Part shown: positions 43,699-52,850 of the stretch, one piece after another
How the letters are laid out: every line of letters begins with the position of its first letter
Position numbering within the stretch: the first letter of the stretch is position 1
Assembly (NCBI GenBank): GCA_965224275.1
Contig: CBDCYR010000016.1
Coordinates: 1-64,000, forward strand
DNA length: 64,000 bases
Reading direction: 5' to 3'
Source of the DNA: CAUZWH01 sp965224275
Lineage (GTDB): Bacteria > Pseudomonadota > Alphaproteobacteria > SHVV01
Translations under genes and position numbers: made by a program
Notes under the pieces: model-generated
The model's database searches: none
What the model saw: only the letters and a program-made list of their open reading frames with translations
What the model was told of the DNA's origin: nothing

Positions 43699-44460
43699 GT
43701 GTCCGTGTTCGATATCTCCGACTTGCTGAGCGCGATAGACGATCGCTTTTTGTGGGTCGCGGCGGCGGCGGCGCTCGCGGGTATCGTGCGCGGATTTTCC
43801 GGGTTCGGCACCGCGATGGTCTACGTCCCGGTCGCGAGCGCATTCTACGAGCCCAAAATCGCTGTTGTGCAGCTGTTTATCTTCGACGTCGTCGCCACAT
43901 TGCCGATGCTGGCCAGCGCGCTGCGCCAATGCACCTGGCGTGAGATCGTGCCGCTCCTGGTTGGCTCGGTTGTTGGCGTACCGGTCGGCGTCCAGCTCCT
44001 GCTGCTGGTCGACCCGATCGTACTGCGTTGGATGATCTCGATAACGGTGTTAACGATCCTGGCAATTATGGCAAGCGGATGGCGCTACACGCGCGCGCCG
44101 TCGCGGTCGGCCACCATAGCGATCGGCAGCGCGTCGGGCGTTTTTGGTGGCATCGCCGGCCTGTCCGGGCCGCCGGTCATCCTGTTCTGGCTGGGCGGCC
44201 AGTCGACGGCGCCGGTCGTACGCGCCAACATCCTGGCGTTTTTTGGCCTGATGTCGGTTGTTACCGGGCTCACGTTTTGGGCCAATGGTTTGTTTAGCGC
44301 CGAAATCGGCCGCCACGCCTTGTTGATAATTCCGATTTACGCGCTGGCGCTCGGCGCCGGGGCGCTCCTTTTCCGCGGCGCCGGCGACCGGACCTATCGC
44401 ATCATCGCCCTGGCAATTTGTGCGACAATTGCCCTGGTCGCGCTGCCACTGTGGTTTTGA
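43699..44460 (+). CDS. TauE/SafE-family membrane exporter
   Basis: The predicted 253-aa protein has about eight membrane segments in two related halves. The family signatures are LAGIVRGFSGFGTAMVYVPV in the first half and GVFGGIAGLSGPPVILFWLG in the second. It probably exports sulfite, sulfonates or other small organic anions. The GTG start at 43699 is the best available; a second GTG at 43705 is possible. Confidence 0.9.
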   Translation: MSVFDISDLLSAIDDRFLWVAAAAALAGIVRGFSGFGTAMVYVPVASAFYEPKIAVVQLFIFDVVATLPMLASALRQCTWREIVPLLVGSVVGVPVGVQLLLLVDPIVLRWMISITVLTILAIMASGWRYTRAPSRSATIAIGSASGVFGGIAGLSGPPVILFWLGGQSTAPVVRANILAFFGLMSVVTGLTFWANGLFSAEIGRHALLIIPIYALALGAGALLFRGAGDRTYRIIALAICATIALVALPLWF

Positions 44461-44604
44461 AGCGGCGATCTGCACACCGTTAACCCTGGACTCCGCCGCC
44501 CTGAAAGGTGCCTTAACCTTAACCGCATTTTAACTAATTGCTGGGTGCGAAGCGCCTTTTCCGGGCTCCTAAATCCAGGCATACTGTCGCTGTTACGGGA
44601 GAGT

Positions 44605-44844
44605 ATGGTGCTGGATAAAACCTCAGGATCGTTCCACGCAAGCGCCATGGCGCGCGTGCGTCAGGCGCGCTCGTTGTTGATCGAGCATGCCGACGTCGTC
44701 GCCAAGCACGGCCTCGTACAAGCCACCACCAAGAACGATTTCATTGCCTTCGTCCAGGGCAACCTCAGCCGCCAGCACGACGAAAAGAAGCGTCGTCGTC
44801 AGGTCGAGCCGATCCATCCCGACGGGCGCGGCAAGCGCGTCTGA
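44605..44844 (+). CDS. Small basic protein, unknown function
   Basis: The predicted 79-aa product starts MVLDKTSGSFHASAMARVRQ directly after a GGGAGAGT Shine-Dalgarno. It is helical and basic (DEKKRRRQVEPIHPDGRGKR) with no membrane segment. The good ribosome binding site and isolated position support a real gene. The function is unknown. Confidence 0.5.
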   Translation: MVLDKTSGSFHASAMARVRQARSLLIEHADVVAKHGLVQATTKNDFIAFVQGNLSRQHDEKKRRRQVEPIHPDGRGKRV

Positions 44845-44912
44845 ACCGTTCGGACACCGCGCCGACCGCCTTGAGCGGCTGCGGGACGGGTCAAGCAAAT
44901 CGAGTATGCAAT

Positions 44913-45836
44913 CTAACTGCGGCGATACAGTTCCGGCTGAACTTCGTCGATGAAGCGCTGGGTTTGGTCGAGCACCTCGTCGTCTCCCTCGCCCAACGGC
45001 CGCAACACGAACTTGAACACGCCGCCTTCTACGAACTCGGCGATGCGGGAAAGGATCTCCTCGGCACCGCCGACGACGATGCGTTCCGCCGGATCCAGTC
45101 CAATCAGGTCGCGGTAATATGATGCGGCTTTCTGCACGACCGGGTCGTCCCAACTACCAAAGTGAAACCCGAAGCCGGCGCCAAAATGGTCATCATCGAT
45201 CGAACGCCCTGCAGCCGCCGTGGCAACCTTAATCTCCGCAACCACGCGCGCGGTTTCGGCGGGAGTCGAGGTGCCGGCGAGCCAACCGGTCCCGAAGTGC
45301 GCTGTGCGGCGCACGGCAGCCTTGCTCGAACCACCGATCCACAGGGGGAATCGTTTTTGCACTGGTTTGGGATCGATCCGGGCGCCCGTTAGCTGGTAAT
45401 GCTCACCGTCAAAATCGACGCTGTCCTCGGTCCATACCAGCCTGAGAATCTCCAAGGCTTCATCAATGCGTCGGCCATGGCCCTTAGGAGGCAGACGCAG
45501 AGCTTGCCACTCGGGTCCTTTGGGGCTGCCAACGCCGAATGCGGGCAGCAGCCGCCCGCCGCTCAACAGGTCGATCGTCGCGCATTGCTTGGCCAGCAGC
45601 AGCGGCTCGCGCCAGCCCAGGCAGGCGACGTTCATGCCGAACTTGACCCGCTTGGTGGCGCCGGCCAGCGCAGCCATCACGGTCATGCATTCCAAATGCG
45701 GTTGCGCCGACACCAGGCGGTCGGTCTGCCAGATCGAATCGATGCCGCCGTCCTCGCACAGTTGAACCCATTGCCAAAACGGCTCGGCACTCGAAAAAGG
45801 AAAGTCGGCCAATGTCAGCCCCGCACCCACGCCCAT
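44913..45836 (-). CDS. LLM-class flavin-dependent oxidoreductase
   Basis: The 307-aa luciferase-like monooxygenase fold has EDGGIDSIWQTDRLVSAQPH, then VKFGMNVACLGWREPLLLAK, DLLSGGRLLPAFGVGSPKGP and FPLWIGGSSKAAVRRTAHFG. It would use FMNH2 or F420H2 to oxidise a small substrate. Its start is 45 bp downstream of the EamA transporter stop, separated by a solo MITE palindrome, so co-transcription is possible. Confidence 0.9.
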   Translation of the reverse strand: MGVGAGLTLADFPFSSAEPFWQWVQLCEDGGIDSIWQTDRLVSAQPHLECMTVMAALAGATKRVKFGMNVACLGWREPLLLAKQCATIDLLSGGRLLPAFGVGSPKGPEWQALRLPPKGHGRRIDEALEILRLVWTEDSVDFDGEHYQLTGARIDPKPVQKRFPLWIGGSSKAAVRRTAHFGTGWLAGTSTPAETARVVAEIKVATAAAGRSIDDDHFGAGFGFHFGSWDDPVVQKAASYYRDLIGLDPAERIVVGGAEEILSRIAEFVEGGVFKFVLRPLGEGDDEVLDQTQRFIDEVQPELYRRS

Positions 45837-45863
45837 GCTTTGTCCCTTTCTGATCGGCCGGAT

Positions 45864-45884
45864 CTAGTGGATTTCATCCATTAG
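45864..45884. repeat. Solo palindrome related to the MITE ends (copy 2)
   Basis: CTAGTGGAT followed by TTCATCCATTAG, a one-base variant of the palindrome at 38935-38955. Its right end TTA (45881-45883) is the stop codon of the EamA transporter gene on the minus strand. Confidence 0.8.
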
Positions 45885-46786
45885 TGCGCCGGCCGGCGGC
45901 CTTCAATCGCGCGCTGTAGCGCCGGCAGCGCGACACCGATGACGACCAACACAATACCAATCATCTCACGTTCGCTGACGGCCTCGCCAAGGACCACCGC
46001 CGCCAACGACACCCCGAGCGGCGCCTGGAGCACCGAATAGAGGCTAACCCGGCCCATATGCAAATGACGCAAGGCGAAATTGTATAGAAAGAACGCGACC
46101 GCACTGATCACTGTCGCGCTGTAAAGAAACACCAGCCAAATATCGGTGCTTGCCAGCTCGACCCACGCCAAAGGTTGCGAGGTCCCGAAGACGCCGAGCG
46201 CGGCCAGTCCGATCGTCGCGGCGCCGCTGATCATCAACGCGGTGATGACGATGGGTCGGCCGCGGTCACGCGCGACCCGGCGCAGGACAAGTTGGGCAAA
46301 GCACACCAGGATGACCGCACCGATCAGCAGTGCATCGCCGGTTGGCGAGGCATCCGAAGGCGACAACGACGAGGACAGCAACAGCACCGTACCGCCGAGG
46401 CCGAGCACCGCGCCGCCGACTACCGGCAGGGTCATCGGCTCCTTCAGGAACACCCGCCCGATTACCGAGGCAAATAGCGGCATGGTTGAGAAGATGACCA
46501 CGGCATGCACCGCGGTGGTCATGGTCAAGCCGACATAGGCCATGATGGCGATAACGCCGGGATCGATCATACCGGCAATGTAGGGCTGCCAGCCGACGGC
46601 CTTGAGATAACGCAGTTGCCGCGACGCGAGTACGATCAGCCATAGCAACGCGGCGGCGATGACAAAGCGGAACGACACCGCCTCGAACACCGGAATGACC
46701 GGGAGAATGAACTTGATGGCGGTTGCCGAGGACGACCAGAATGTTACCGCCAGGATCATCGACAAGTGGGGAAGCGCCTCGCGCAT
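45881..46786 (-). CDS. EamA/DMT-family transporter
   Basis: The 301-aa protein has ten membrane segments in two EamA halves. The first runs from HLSMILAVTFWSSSATAIKF to GAVLGLGGTVLLLSSSLS and the second from LLIGAVILVCFAQLVLRRVA to MIGIVLVVIGVALPAL. The conserved QAPLGVSLAAVVLGE segment is present. It probably exports metabolites. The substrate is unknown. Confidence 0.93.
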   Translation of the reverse strand: MREALPHLSMILAVTFWSSSATAIKFILPVIPVFEAVSFRFVIAAALLWLIVLASRQLRYLKAVGWQPYIAGMIDPGVIAIMAYVGLTMTTAVHAVVIFSTMPLFASVIGRVFLKEPMTLPVVGGAVLGLGGTVLLLSSSLSPSDASPTGDALLIGAVILVCFAQLVLRRVARDRGRPIVITALMISGAATIGLAALGVFGTSQPLAWVELASTDIWLVFLYSATVISAVAFFLYNFALRHLHMGRVSLYSVLQAPLGVSLAAVVLGEAVSEREMIGIVLVVIGVALPALQRAIEGRRPAH

Positions 46787-46905
46787 CGCTGCAACCTAGC
46801 AGTTACGATACCAGGGCTAACAGGGTGTACCGAACCGCCGCGTTGACGTTAAGTTAGCGGCTAAACCGCACGTATACCTAGTAGTGTTCTAAACGGGAGG
46901 AAGTT

Positions 46906-48405
46906 ATGGCCGACGCGCTCACCGCCGAGGATTATCGCAATCAGGCCGAGGCCCTGACCATTCGTAACCAGGCCTTTATCGGCGGCACCTACGTCGAAGC
47001 AGCCAGCGGCGCGACGTTCGACTGCGTCAGCCCGATCAATGGCAGTGTGCTGGCGCCGGTCGCGGCGTGTGACGAAGAAGACGTCAACCGAGCCGTCGTT
47101 GCAGCGCGTAAGGCGTTTGACGACGGCGTGTGGGCCGGTCTCGCGCCCGCCAAGCGCAAACGCACCCTGAGGAAGTTCGCCGATCTCATGTCGGCCAATC
47201 GCGGCGAACTCGCCTTGCTCGAAACCCTCGATATGGGTAAGCCGATTCGTTATTCGCAGACCGTCGATATCGGCGGTGCGGCCGGTTGTATCGCCTGGTA
47301 TGCCGAAGCCATCGACAAGCTCTACGACGAGATCGCGCCGACCGATCCGTCGGCCGTTGCCCTGCTCACGCGCGAGCCCGTCGGCGTGGTCGCGGCCGTG
47401 GTGCCGTGGAATTTCCCGCTTCTGATCACCTGCTGGAAACTTGGTCCCGCCCTTGCCGCCGGCAACAGCGTGATTCTCAAGCCGGCCGAACAATCACCGC
47501 TGACCGCGATCCGGATTGCCGAACTCGCCGCCGAAGCCGGGCTCCCGGAAGGGGTCTTGAACGTGGTGCCCGGCTATGGCGAAACCGCGGGCCAGGCGCT
47601 CGGTCGCCACACGGATGTTGATTGCGTGACATTCACCGGGTCGACCGAGGTCGGCAAACTGTTCCTCAAATATTCGAGTGAATCGAATATGAAGCAGGTC
47701 TCCCTCGAATGCGGCGGCAAATCGCCCAACATCGTGATGGCCGACGCCCCCGATCTCGACGCCGCGGCCAAAGCGGCCGCCTTCGGTATCTTTTTCAACC
47801 AGGGCGAGGTTTGCAATGCCGGCTCGCGGCTGCTGGTCGAGGAATCGATCAAGGACGAGTTCGTTGAAAAGGTCATCGGCGTCGGCCAGCGCCTGCAACC
47901 CGGCGATCCGCTTGATCCCAAAACCCATATGGGCGCGATGGTCGATGCCAACCAGACCGATCGCGTGATGGACTACATCGAGGCGGGCAAAGCCGAAGGC
48001 GCAAACCTCAAAATGGGTGGCAGCCGCGCCCGCGAGGACAGCGGCGGTTCCTATATCGAGCCGACCCTGTTCGATGGCGTCGATAACGCGATGAAGATCG
48101 CCCAGGAGGAGATCTTTGGCCCGGTCCTGGCGACGATCTCGTTCAAAGATGCCGAAGAGGCGCTCAAGATCGGCAACGACACGGTCTATGGCCTGGCCGC
48201 CGCGGTGTGGACCCGCGACATCACCACCGCCCACCGCATGGCGCGCGGCTTGCGGGCCGGCACCGTGTGGGTCAACACCTACGACGCGGTCGACATGTCG
48301 ACCCCGTTCGGCGGCTTCAAACAATCCGGCTTCGGCCGCGACCGCTCACTGCACGCATTGGAGAAATACACCCAGCTGAAAACAACGTGGATCAACGTGG
48401 GGTAG
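46906..48405 (+). CDS. Aldehyde dehydrogenase (NAD(P)+)
   Basis: The 499-aa aldehyde dehydrogenase has PWNFPLLITCWKLGPALAAG, the nucleotide-site VTFTGSTEVGK, catalytic Glu in SLECGGKSPNIV and catalytic Cys in NQGEVCNAGSRLLV. The C-terminus GGFKQSGFGRDRSLHALEKY resembles gamma-glutamyl-gamma-aminobutyraldehyde/PuuC-type enzymes. It is full length with a strong GGGAGGAAGTT Shine-Dalgarno. It oxidises an aldehyde to the acid. The next gene starts 3 bp downstream, so it heads a four-gene operon. Confidence 0.95.
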   Translation: MADALTAEDYRNQAEALTIRNQAFIGGTYVEAASGATFDCVSPINGSVLAPVAACDEEDVNRAVVAARKAFDDGVWAGLAPAKRKRTLRKFADLMSANRGELALLETLDMGKPIRYSQTVDIGGAAGCIAWYAEAIDKLYDEIAPTDPSAVALLTREPVGVVAAVVPWNFPLLITCWKLGPALAAGNSVILKPAEQSPLTAIRIAELAAEAGLPEGVLNVVPGYGETAGQALGRHTDVDCVTFTGSTEVGKLFLKYSSESNMKQVSLECGGKSPNIVMADAPDLDAAAKAAAFGIFFNQGEVCNAGSRLLVEESIKDEFVEKVIGVGQRLQPGDPLDPKTHMGAMVDANQTDRVMDYIEAGKAEGANLKMGGSRAREDSGGSYIEPTLFDGVDNAMKIAQEEIFGPVLATISFKDAEEALKIGNDTVYGLAAAVWTRDITTAHRMARGLRAGTVWVNTYDAVDMSTPFGGFKQSGFGRDRSLHALEKYTQLKTTWINVG

Positions 48406-48407
48406 GG

Positions 48408-49241
48408 ATGCTTGATCCACGTCGATCTATCGTGGACGGGGTTGATATTCAGGTTGAGTTTCGCGGCACGGATGTCGGTTGGCTGTGGTTCGACGTGCGG
48501 CTCGGGCGCACGACCCTCGCGTTTAGCGCAACGGCGATTGTCGATCCGATGCCAAAGCTTCTAGGGAGTTTAGAGGCAGTGGTAGATCGCCAAAGGACAT
48601 GGTTTCCGATTTGGGAAGAAGGGTGGACCAGTGGCTTTGTACTAGAGCCGAACCTCTCTGACCAAAAGCTTATCGACGTAACGGTTTATCGCGGTAGCGA
48701 CGAAAACGCATTCGGCGCACGTACGGAAAGGGAGTTGGTTGCGATCAGCGATGTCTATTTCAAGGGTACGTTGTCTGCCAGGGCCTTCGTAAAAGCGTTC
48801 TACGATGAGATTCGCCGTTTCGCTCAGAGTGATGCCTACGATCCAATGGAATGGTCCGGCGAACTGGTACGCGACCAACTGCGTCAAGAATTGCCGGATC
48901 CGATTTCTGAAGAAGAGCTCCTTGATGATGAACTCATGAAGGATGCTCTGGAGACTTACTTTCATTTTGAAGCAGTGGATTATCGTGATCGCCTTTTGGA
49001 ACGCTGTTTCGATGAGATTCAGCAAGGCCGGCGAGACATGAGCTTCGAAGACATCTTCAACGAGTTCAAAATGAAACTCCTCAGGCCGCAACCTTCCGGG
49101 CCGTGGGACAATGCGACCCGAGTTGCACTGATGAAAGAACTTTTGGAAGGTGCTATTGGTCGTTGGTTAGCCGCCGATCTTCGGGTACTCGTTTCGCCGA
49201 AGATTCAAGGTTGGCTGGCAAGACATGGCGAGCGATCGTGA
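48408..49241 (+). CDS. Unknown 277-aa cytosolic protein in the aldehyde dehydrogenase operon
   Basis: ATG 48408 follows GGGTAGGG. The protein starts MLDPRRSIVDGVDIQVEFRG and is acidic and soluble, with a beta-rich first half (VGWLWFDVRLGRTTLAFSAT) and a helical second half. I recognise no domain. It sits between the dehydrogenase and dehydratase genes with a GTGA overlap to the latter. Codon use looks slightly more AT-rich than its neighbours, which hints at insertion of a foreign gene into the operon. Confidence 0.65.
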   Translation: MLDPRRSIVDGVDIQVEFRGTDVGWLWFDVRLGRTTLAFSATAIVDPMPKLLGSLEAVVDRQRTWFPIWEEGWTSGFVLEPNLSDQKLIDVTVYRGSDENAFGARTERELVAISDVYFKGTLSARAFVKAFYDEIRRFAQSDAYDPMEWSGELVRDQLRQELPDPISEEELLDDELMKDALETYFHFEAVDYRDRLLERCFDEIQQGRRDMSFEDIFNEFKMKLLRPQPSGPWDNATRVALMKELLEGAIGRWLAADLRVLVSPKIQGWLARHGERS

Positions 49242-50113
49242 TCACCGTTGATCCTCTCCAATCCCACATTGGCCGAACCCTGGTCCGCGAGGACATCATT
49301 GCGCCTGGGACGGTGCGGGCGGCGTTGGCGACACTTGGCCAATCGGGCGATCCCATCGTCGGCGAGACGTTGGCGCCGGCCTGGCACATGTTCTATTGCG
49401 TCGCCACAGACTCGCCGGGCGACCTTGGTCCCGACGGGCTGCCGCGTTCCTATGAAGTAATTCCCGAATTGCCGCTGCCGCGGCGCATGTTTGCCGGTGC
49501 CCGCATGCGCTTTCATGCGCCGATCCACGTCGGCGATGCCATTCGACTCGAAAGCGAGCTTATTTCCCTCGATGCCAAGACCGGACGTACTGGCGCGCTG
49601 ATCTTTGCCAGTGTGACCAACCGGATCACCCTGGCCGACGGAACCTTGGCCACCGAGGAGGAATACGACATCGTTGCCCGCGAAGCCGTGCCGGCCGGTC
49701 AATCCAACCCGCTACCGGCGGCCGAGCCGGTACCCACCGACGTCGCATGGCGACGCACCGTGCCGGTCGATGCGGTCATGCTGTTCCGCTTTTCAGCCTT
49801 GGTGTTCAACCCCCACCGCATCCACTACGACCGCGCCCATGCGATGGGGCCTGAGGGCTATCCTGGCTTGGTGGTCCATGGTCCGCTACATCTGATCCTG
49901 CTGTTGGAACTGCTGCGCGATCATGCGCCCGAGCGCGTGGTCAGGGCGTTGACGATGCGGGCCAAGGCGCCGCTGTTTGACAATGCACCGGTAGGCCTTG
50001 CCGGCCGGCCGACCGCCGATGGTCGCGGTGCTGAGCTGTGGACGGTGACGCCTGACGGTGGCATCGCGACCGAAGTCGGCGTCGCGTTTGCTGATGAGGA
50101 AGCTGGCGCATGA
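49238..50113 (+). CDS. FAS1-like/MaoC-type acyl-CoA dehydratase
   Basis: The 291-aa protein starts at GTG 49238, overlapping the previous stop. The N-terminal hot-dog half (RMFAGARMRFHAPIHVGDAI) and the C-terminal half (FSALVFNPHRIHYDRAHAMG; YPGLVVHGPLHLILLLELLR) match the HTD2/mesaconyl-C4-CoA hydratase type. The catalytic His lies in NPHRIHYD, with an adjacent Asp. It would hydrate or dehydrate a 3-hydroxyacyl- or mesaconyl-type CoA ester. Coupling with a CoA-transferase (ATGA overlap) supports a CoA-dependent acid degradation route. Confidence 0.88.
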   Translation: MITVDPLQSHIGRTLVREDIIAPGTVRAALATLGQSGDPIVGETLAPAWHMFYCVATDSPGDLGPDGLPRSYEVIPELPLPRRMFAGARMRFHAPIHVGDAIRLESELISLDAKTGRTGALIFASVTNRITLADGTLATEEEYDIVAREAVPAGQSNPLPAAEPVPTDVAWRRTVPVDAVMLFRFSALVFNPHRIHYDRAHAMGPEGYPGLVVHGPLHLILLLELLRDHAPERVVRALTMRAKAPLFDNAPVGLAGRPTADGRGAELWTVTPDGGIATEVGVAFADEEAGA

Positions 50114-51303
50114 AGCGGCGCACGGTGGTCTCGCTCGAGCAGGCGCTGTCGTTGCCGTCGTGTACCTTGCGTTTCGTCCAACTCGGCTGGCGGGTGATCC
50201 GCATCGAGGCGACGCCCAGCGGTGGCGCCGACCGGCCCGGTGATCCCAATCGTTATGTCGGTGGCGAGGTCGCCGGCAGCGATCGTCGCACCTACTACAT
50301 CGCGCCCAATGTCGGCAAAGAGGTGATCGCGCTTAACCTGCAGACGCCGGAGGGCCACGCGGCGCTGCATCGGATCATTGGGGCGCTCGATGTCGATGTG
50401 TTCTGCTGCAACACGCTGCCGGCGCGATACGCCAAGCTCGGCATCGACTACGACACCTTGCGCGCGATCAAGCCCGACATCATCTGGGCCGGGATTTCGG
50501 CGATGGGTCCGGAATTACCGGATACGCCGGGCTACGATCCGATGATTCAGGCCCGGGTTGGGCTGATGGAACTCACCGGCCACCCGGGCGGGCCGCCAAC
50601 CCTGATCGGGGTCCCGCTGGTCGACCTCAAAGCCGGTGACGAAACCTATTCCAGCGTGATGCGGGCGCTGCTCGAGCGCGCTGAAAGCGGCCAGGGGCAG
50701 CGCATCGATATTTCGATGTTCCAAGCCGCCGCCTCCTGGCTGATCGCGCAGATGCCGCTGATCGATCTCGGTGACGATCCCTGGCTCTATCGCCGCAACG
50801 GCAATGCCGAGCGCAATTTCGTGCCGTCGAGCACCTATGCCGCGCGCGACGGCTACGTCTTCATCGTTGTTGGCAACGACATCCAGTGGCGGCGGTTTGT
50901 GGAAATCTCCAAGTTTGCGCCGGTTGCGAGCGCCTTGCGGGCAACCGTCGAGGGTCGCAAACAGGATCGCGAGGCGTTGTGGCGTGAGATCGGCGAGATC
51001 ACGCGCACCCATGCGGCGGCCGACATCGTTGACGATCTCGAGCGCGCCAAATTGGTCCATGCGGTGATCCGCGACGTCCGCGAAGTACATTCCTGGGAAT
51101 ATATCCGCACCCGCATGACCCACACCCGGTTGCCCGACGGAACCGTCGTCGGGATGCAACCCAAGGCGGTCGATATCCCCGATACCGAGAGCGAATTTCC
51201 GCTGGCGCCGCGCTATGGCGAACACACCCGTGCCGTGCTCGCCGAAGTCGGCTACGACCCGAGTGCATGCGATGCGCTCGAGGCTGCCGGGGTGATCGCT
51301 TAA
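50110..51303 (+). CDS. CoA-transferase family III (CaiB/BaiF)
   Basis: The 397-aa protein has the family pattern RVIRIEATPSGGADRP, then VGKEVIALNLQTPEGHAALH, IIWAGISAMG, GYDPMIQARVGLMELTGHPG, the catalytic Asp in VPLVDLKAGDETYS and GQGQRIDISMFQAAASWL. It moves CoA between carboxylic acids. It is translationally coupled to the dehydratase. A MITE begins 3 bp after the stop codon. Confidence 0.92.
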   Translation: MKRRTVVSLEQALSLPSCTLRFVQLGWRVIRIEATPSGGADRPGDPNRYVGGEVAGSDRRTYYIAPNVGKEVIALNLQTPEGHAALHRIIGALDVDVFCCNTLPARYAKLGIDYDTLRAIKPDIIWAGISAMGPELPDTPGYDPMIQARVGLMELTGHPGGPPTLIGVPLVDLKAGDETYSSVMRALLERAESGQGQRIDISMFQAAASWLIAQMPLIDLGDDPWLYRRNGNAERNFVPSSTYAARDGYVFIVVGNDIQWRRFVEISKFAPVASALRATVEGRKQDREALWREIGEITRTHAAADIVDDLERAKLVHAVIRDVREVHSWEYIRTRMTHTRLPDGTVVGMQPKAVDIPDTESEFPLAPRYGEHTRAVLAEVGYDPSACDALEAAGVIA

Positions 51304-51306
51304 GCC

Positions 51307-51599
51307 CTAGTGAATGGAATCCAACATATGGTACCCATACGATCGCGTATCCCTGAAGCTCAGCAGGAGGAAGCCCGCAGTCGATGCCTCAAGGGACTGT
51401 TGGGCATCGTCGAGGGATTTCGACGCACCGAGGGGCTGGGATAGGCGACCCACAGGGCGGCATGCCGAGCTCACCGGCCGCGTTACGCAAAGATTCCGAT
51501 GCCCAACGGTTCATTGGGGCATCGCCACGCTTCGCGCGCCTAACCGGCGAACTCGGCAAGCCGTCGTATGGGTACCATATGTTGGATTTCATCCACTAG
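51307..51599 (+). mobile_element. MITE-like element, copy 2
   Basis: The 293-bp element is in opposite orientation to copy 1. The ends are CTAGTGAATGGAATCCAACA and CTAGTGGATGAAATCCAACA (reverse complement), both followed by TATGGTACCCATACGA. The internal inverted arms include CATGCCGAGCTCACCGGC and GCCGGTTAGGCGCGCGAA (read on opposite strands). It has no coding capacity. It lies exactly between two convergent genes. Confidence 0.88.
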
Positions 51600-51931
51600 C
51601 GCCGCTTGTGTGGATGGTTGTAGAAGCGATGAACGCGCGCCCCGGCCGTTCTGATCGGCGGCGCTGGCGCGGCTCTGTCATCGGCCACTTCATACATGAC
51701 CAGTTCCCAGCCCTCGCCGGCGACATCGTTGCGGACGATATAGACCGCACCGTCATCGGCGAGAAGCTTGAAATAGCGATATTCCGGTGCGTACCAGCGG
51801 TCGACGACGTCGCGAACGCCGAGCCGCTTGTCGCCGAGCGTTAGATAACGCGGTTCCGCCTCGCCGCGGTCGCCGGCATGACACTCGACCGCGAGGCGGA
51901 TCAGCGAATAGGGCGAGGGCTCGGAACTCAT
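51596..51931 (-). CDS. Small conserved-looking protein, unknown function
   Basis: The 111-aa soluble protein is MSSEPSPYSLIRLAVECHAG, then RYLTLGDKRLGVRDVVDRWY, FKLLADDGAVYIVRNDVAGE and GWELVMYEVAD. The core looks like a small beta-sheet domain; I do not recognise a named family. Its ATG overlaps the stop of the ribokinase gene (ATGA), so it is the last gene of the nucleoside operon. Its stop TAG is the terminal CTAG of the MITE. Confidence 0.7.
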   Translation of the reverse strand: MSSEPSPYSLIRLAVECHAGDRGEAEPRYLTLGDKRLGVRDVVDRWYAPEYRYFKLLADDGAVYIVRNDVAGEGWELVMYEVADDRAAPAPPIRTAGARVHRFYNHPHKRR

Positions 51932-52850
51932 GGGGCCTGCGCCACCGGAGGGTTAAGCTGCGGCACCCAGGCGTCGATTTCGGCGGCGTCGGGAATGCTC
52001 GACTGCGCCCCGAGCCGACGGCAAGCGAGGCTGCCGGCGATGGCCGCGCGATGGAGCGCGCGCGCCAGGTCGGCGCCGCCATCCAGGGCGGCCGCAAGCG
52101 CGCCAACGAAACTGTCGCCGGCACCGACCGAATCGACGACCTCGACGCTGGGAACACCAATTCGCCAGATGGTCTCGGCGGTGTGGGCGACCGCGCCGGC
52201 CGCCCCGAGCGTGACGATAACGACGCCCACACCGGCCTCGACCAGGTGCCGCGCGCCGCGGTCGGTATCGCAATTGGGCCACCCGAGATCGGCGGCGACG
52301 ACCGCAACCTCAAGTTCGTTGGCCACCAGACCTCGACAATAGCGAGGATATCTGCCGGAATGGGCGCTGCCGGTGCGACGTTGAGAATGGTGCGAACGCC
52401 GCGCGCATGGGCCGCGCGAATCGCGATCCAATTCTGGTCGGCCTGGGTTTCCATCTGCAGGAGCAGGGTGGTCTCCACGGCCCGCGGTCCATCGAGCTGG
52501 CGGGCCAGGGAGTCGAGATTGACACCATTGGCGGCAACGATTTGATTTTCGCCGCTGGGATCGACCGAAATCATGGCAATGCCGGTATGACCTGGACGGC
52601 GAACGATGCCCGTCAAATCGATGCCCGCCTCGCTAAGCGGCGCCAGCGCTACATCGGCGAAATCGTCCTCGCCGACCGAACCGACCATGGCAACCTTGGC
52701 GCCGGCCCGCGCTGCGGCGAGCGCCTGATTGGCGCCTTTGCCGCCGGGGTAGGTGTCGTAGTGGGTGGTGGCGATGGTCTCGCCCGGGCCCGGCAAGCGC
52801 GCGACCGAGGTGACCAAGTCCAGATTGATAGAGCCGAAAACGGTGATCAC
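51928..52850 (-). pseudogene. Ribokinase (PfkB family), frameshifted
   Basis: The N-terminal two-thirds begins MITVFGSINLDLVTSVARLP, then TYPGGKGANQALAAARAGA (sugar-binding GGKGAN) and ILNVAPAAPIPADILAIVE. A single-base shift near 52330 follows. The frame then continues LVANELEVAVVAADLGWPN, VVIVTLGAAGAV and VVDSVGAGDSFVGALAAAL, with the catalytic Asp in GAGDSF. Together they make a complete ~305-residue ribokinase. GTG 52850 overlaps the nucleoside hydrolase stop. It would phosphorylate ribose released by that enzyme. The indel is not at a homopolymer, so it may be a true mutation. Confidence 0.9.

Noticed and set aside
51314..51599. Open frames inside the MITE (and likewise at 25912-26398)
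   Set aside because: They are translations of a structured repeat. The same peptide words recur wherever the element occurs, and the frames run into unrelated flanks.
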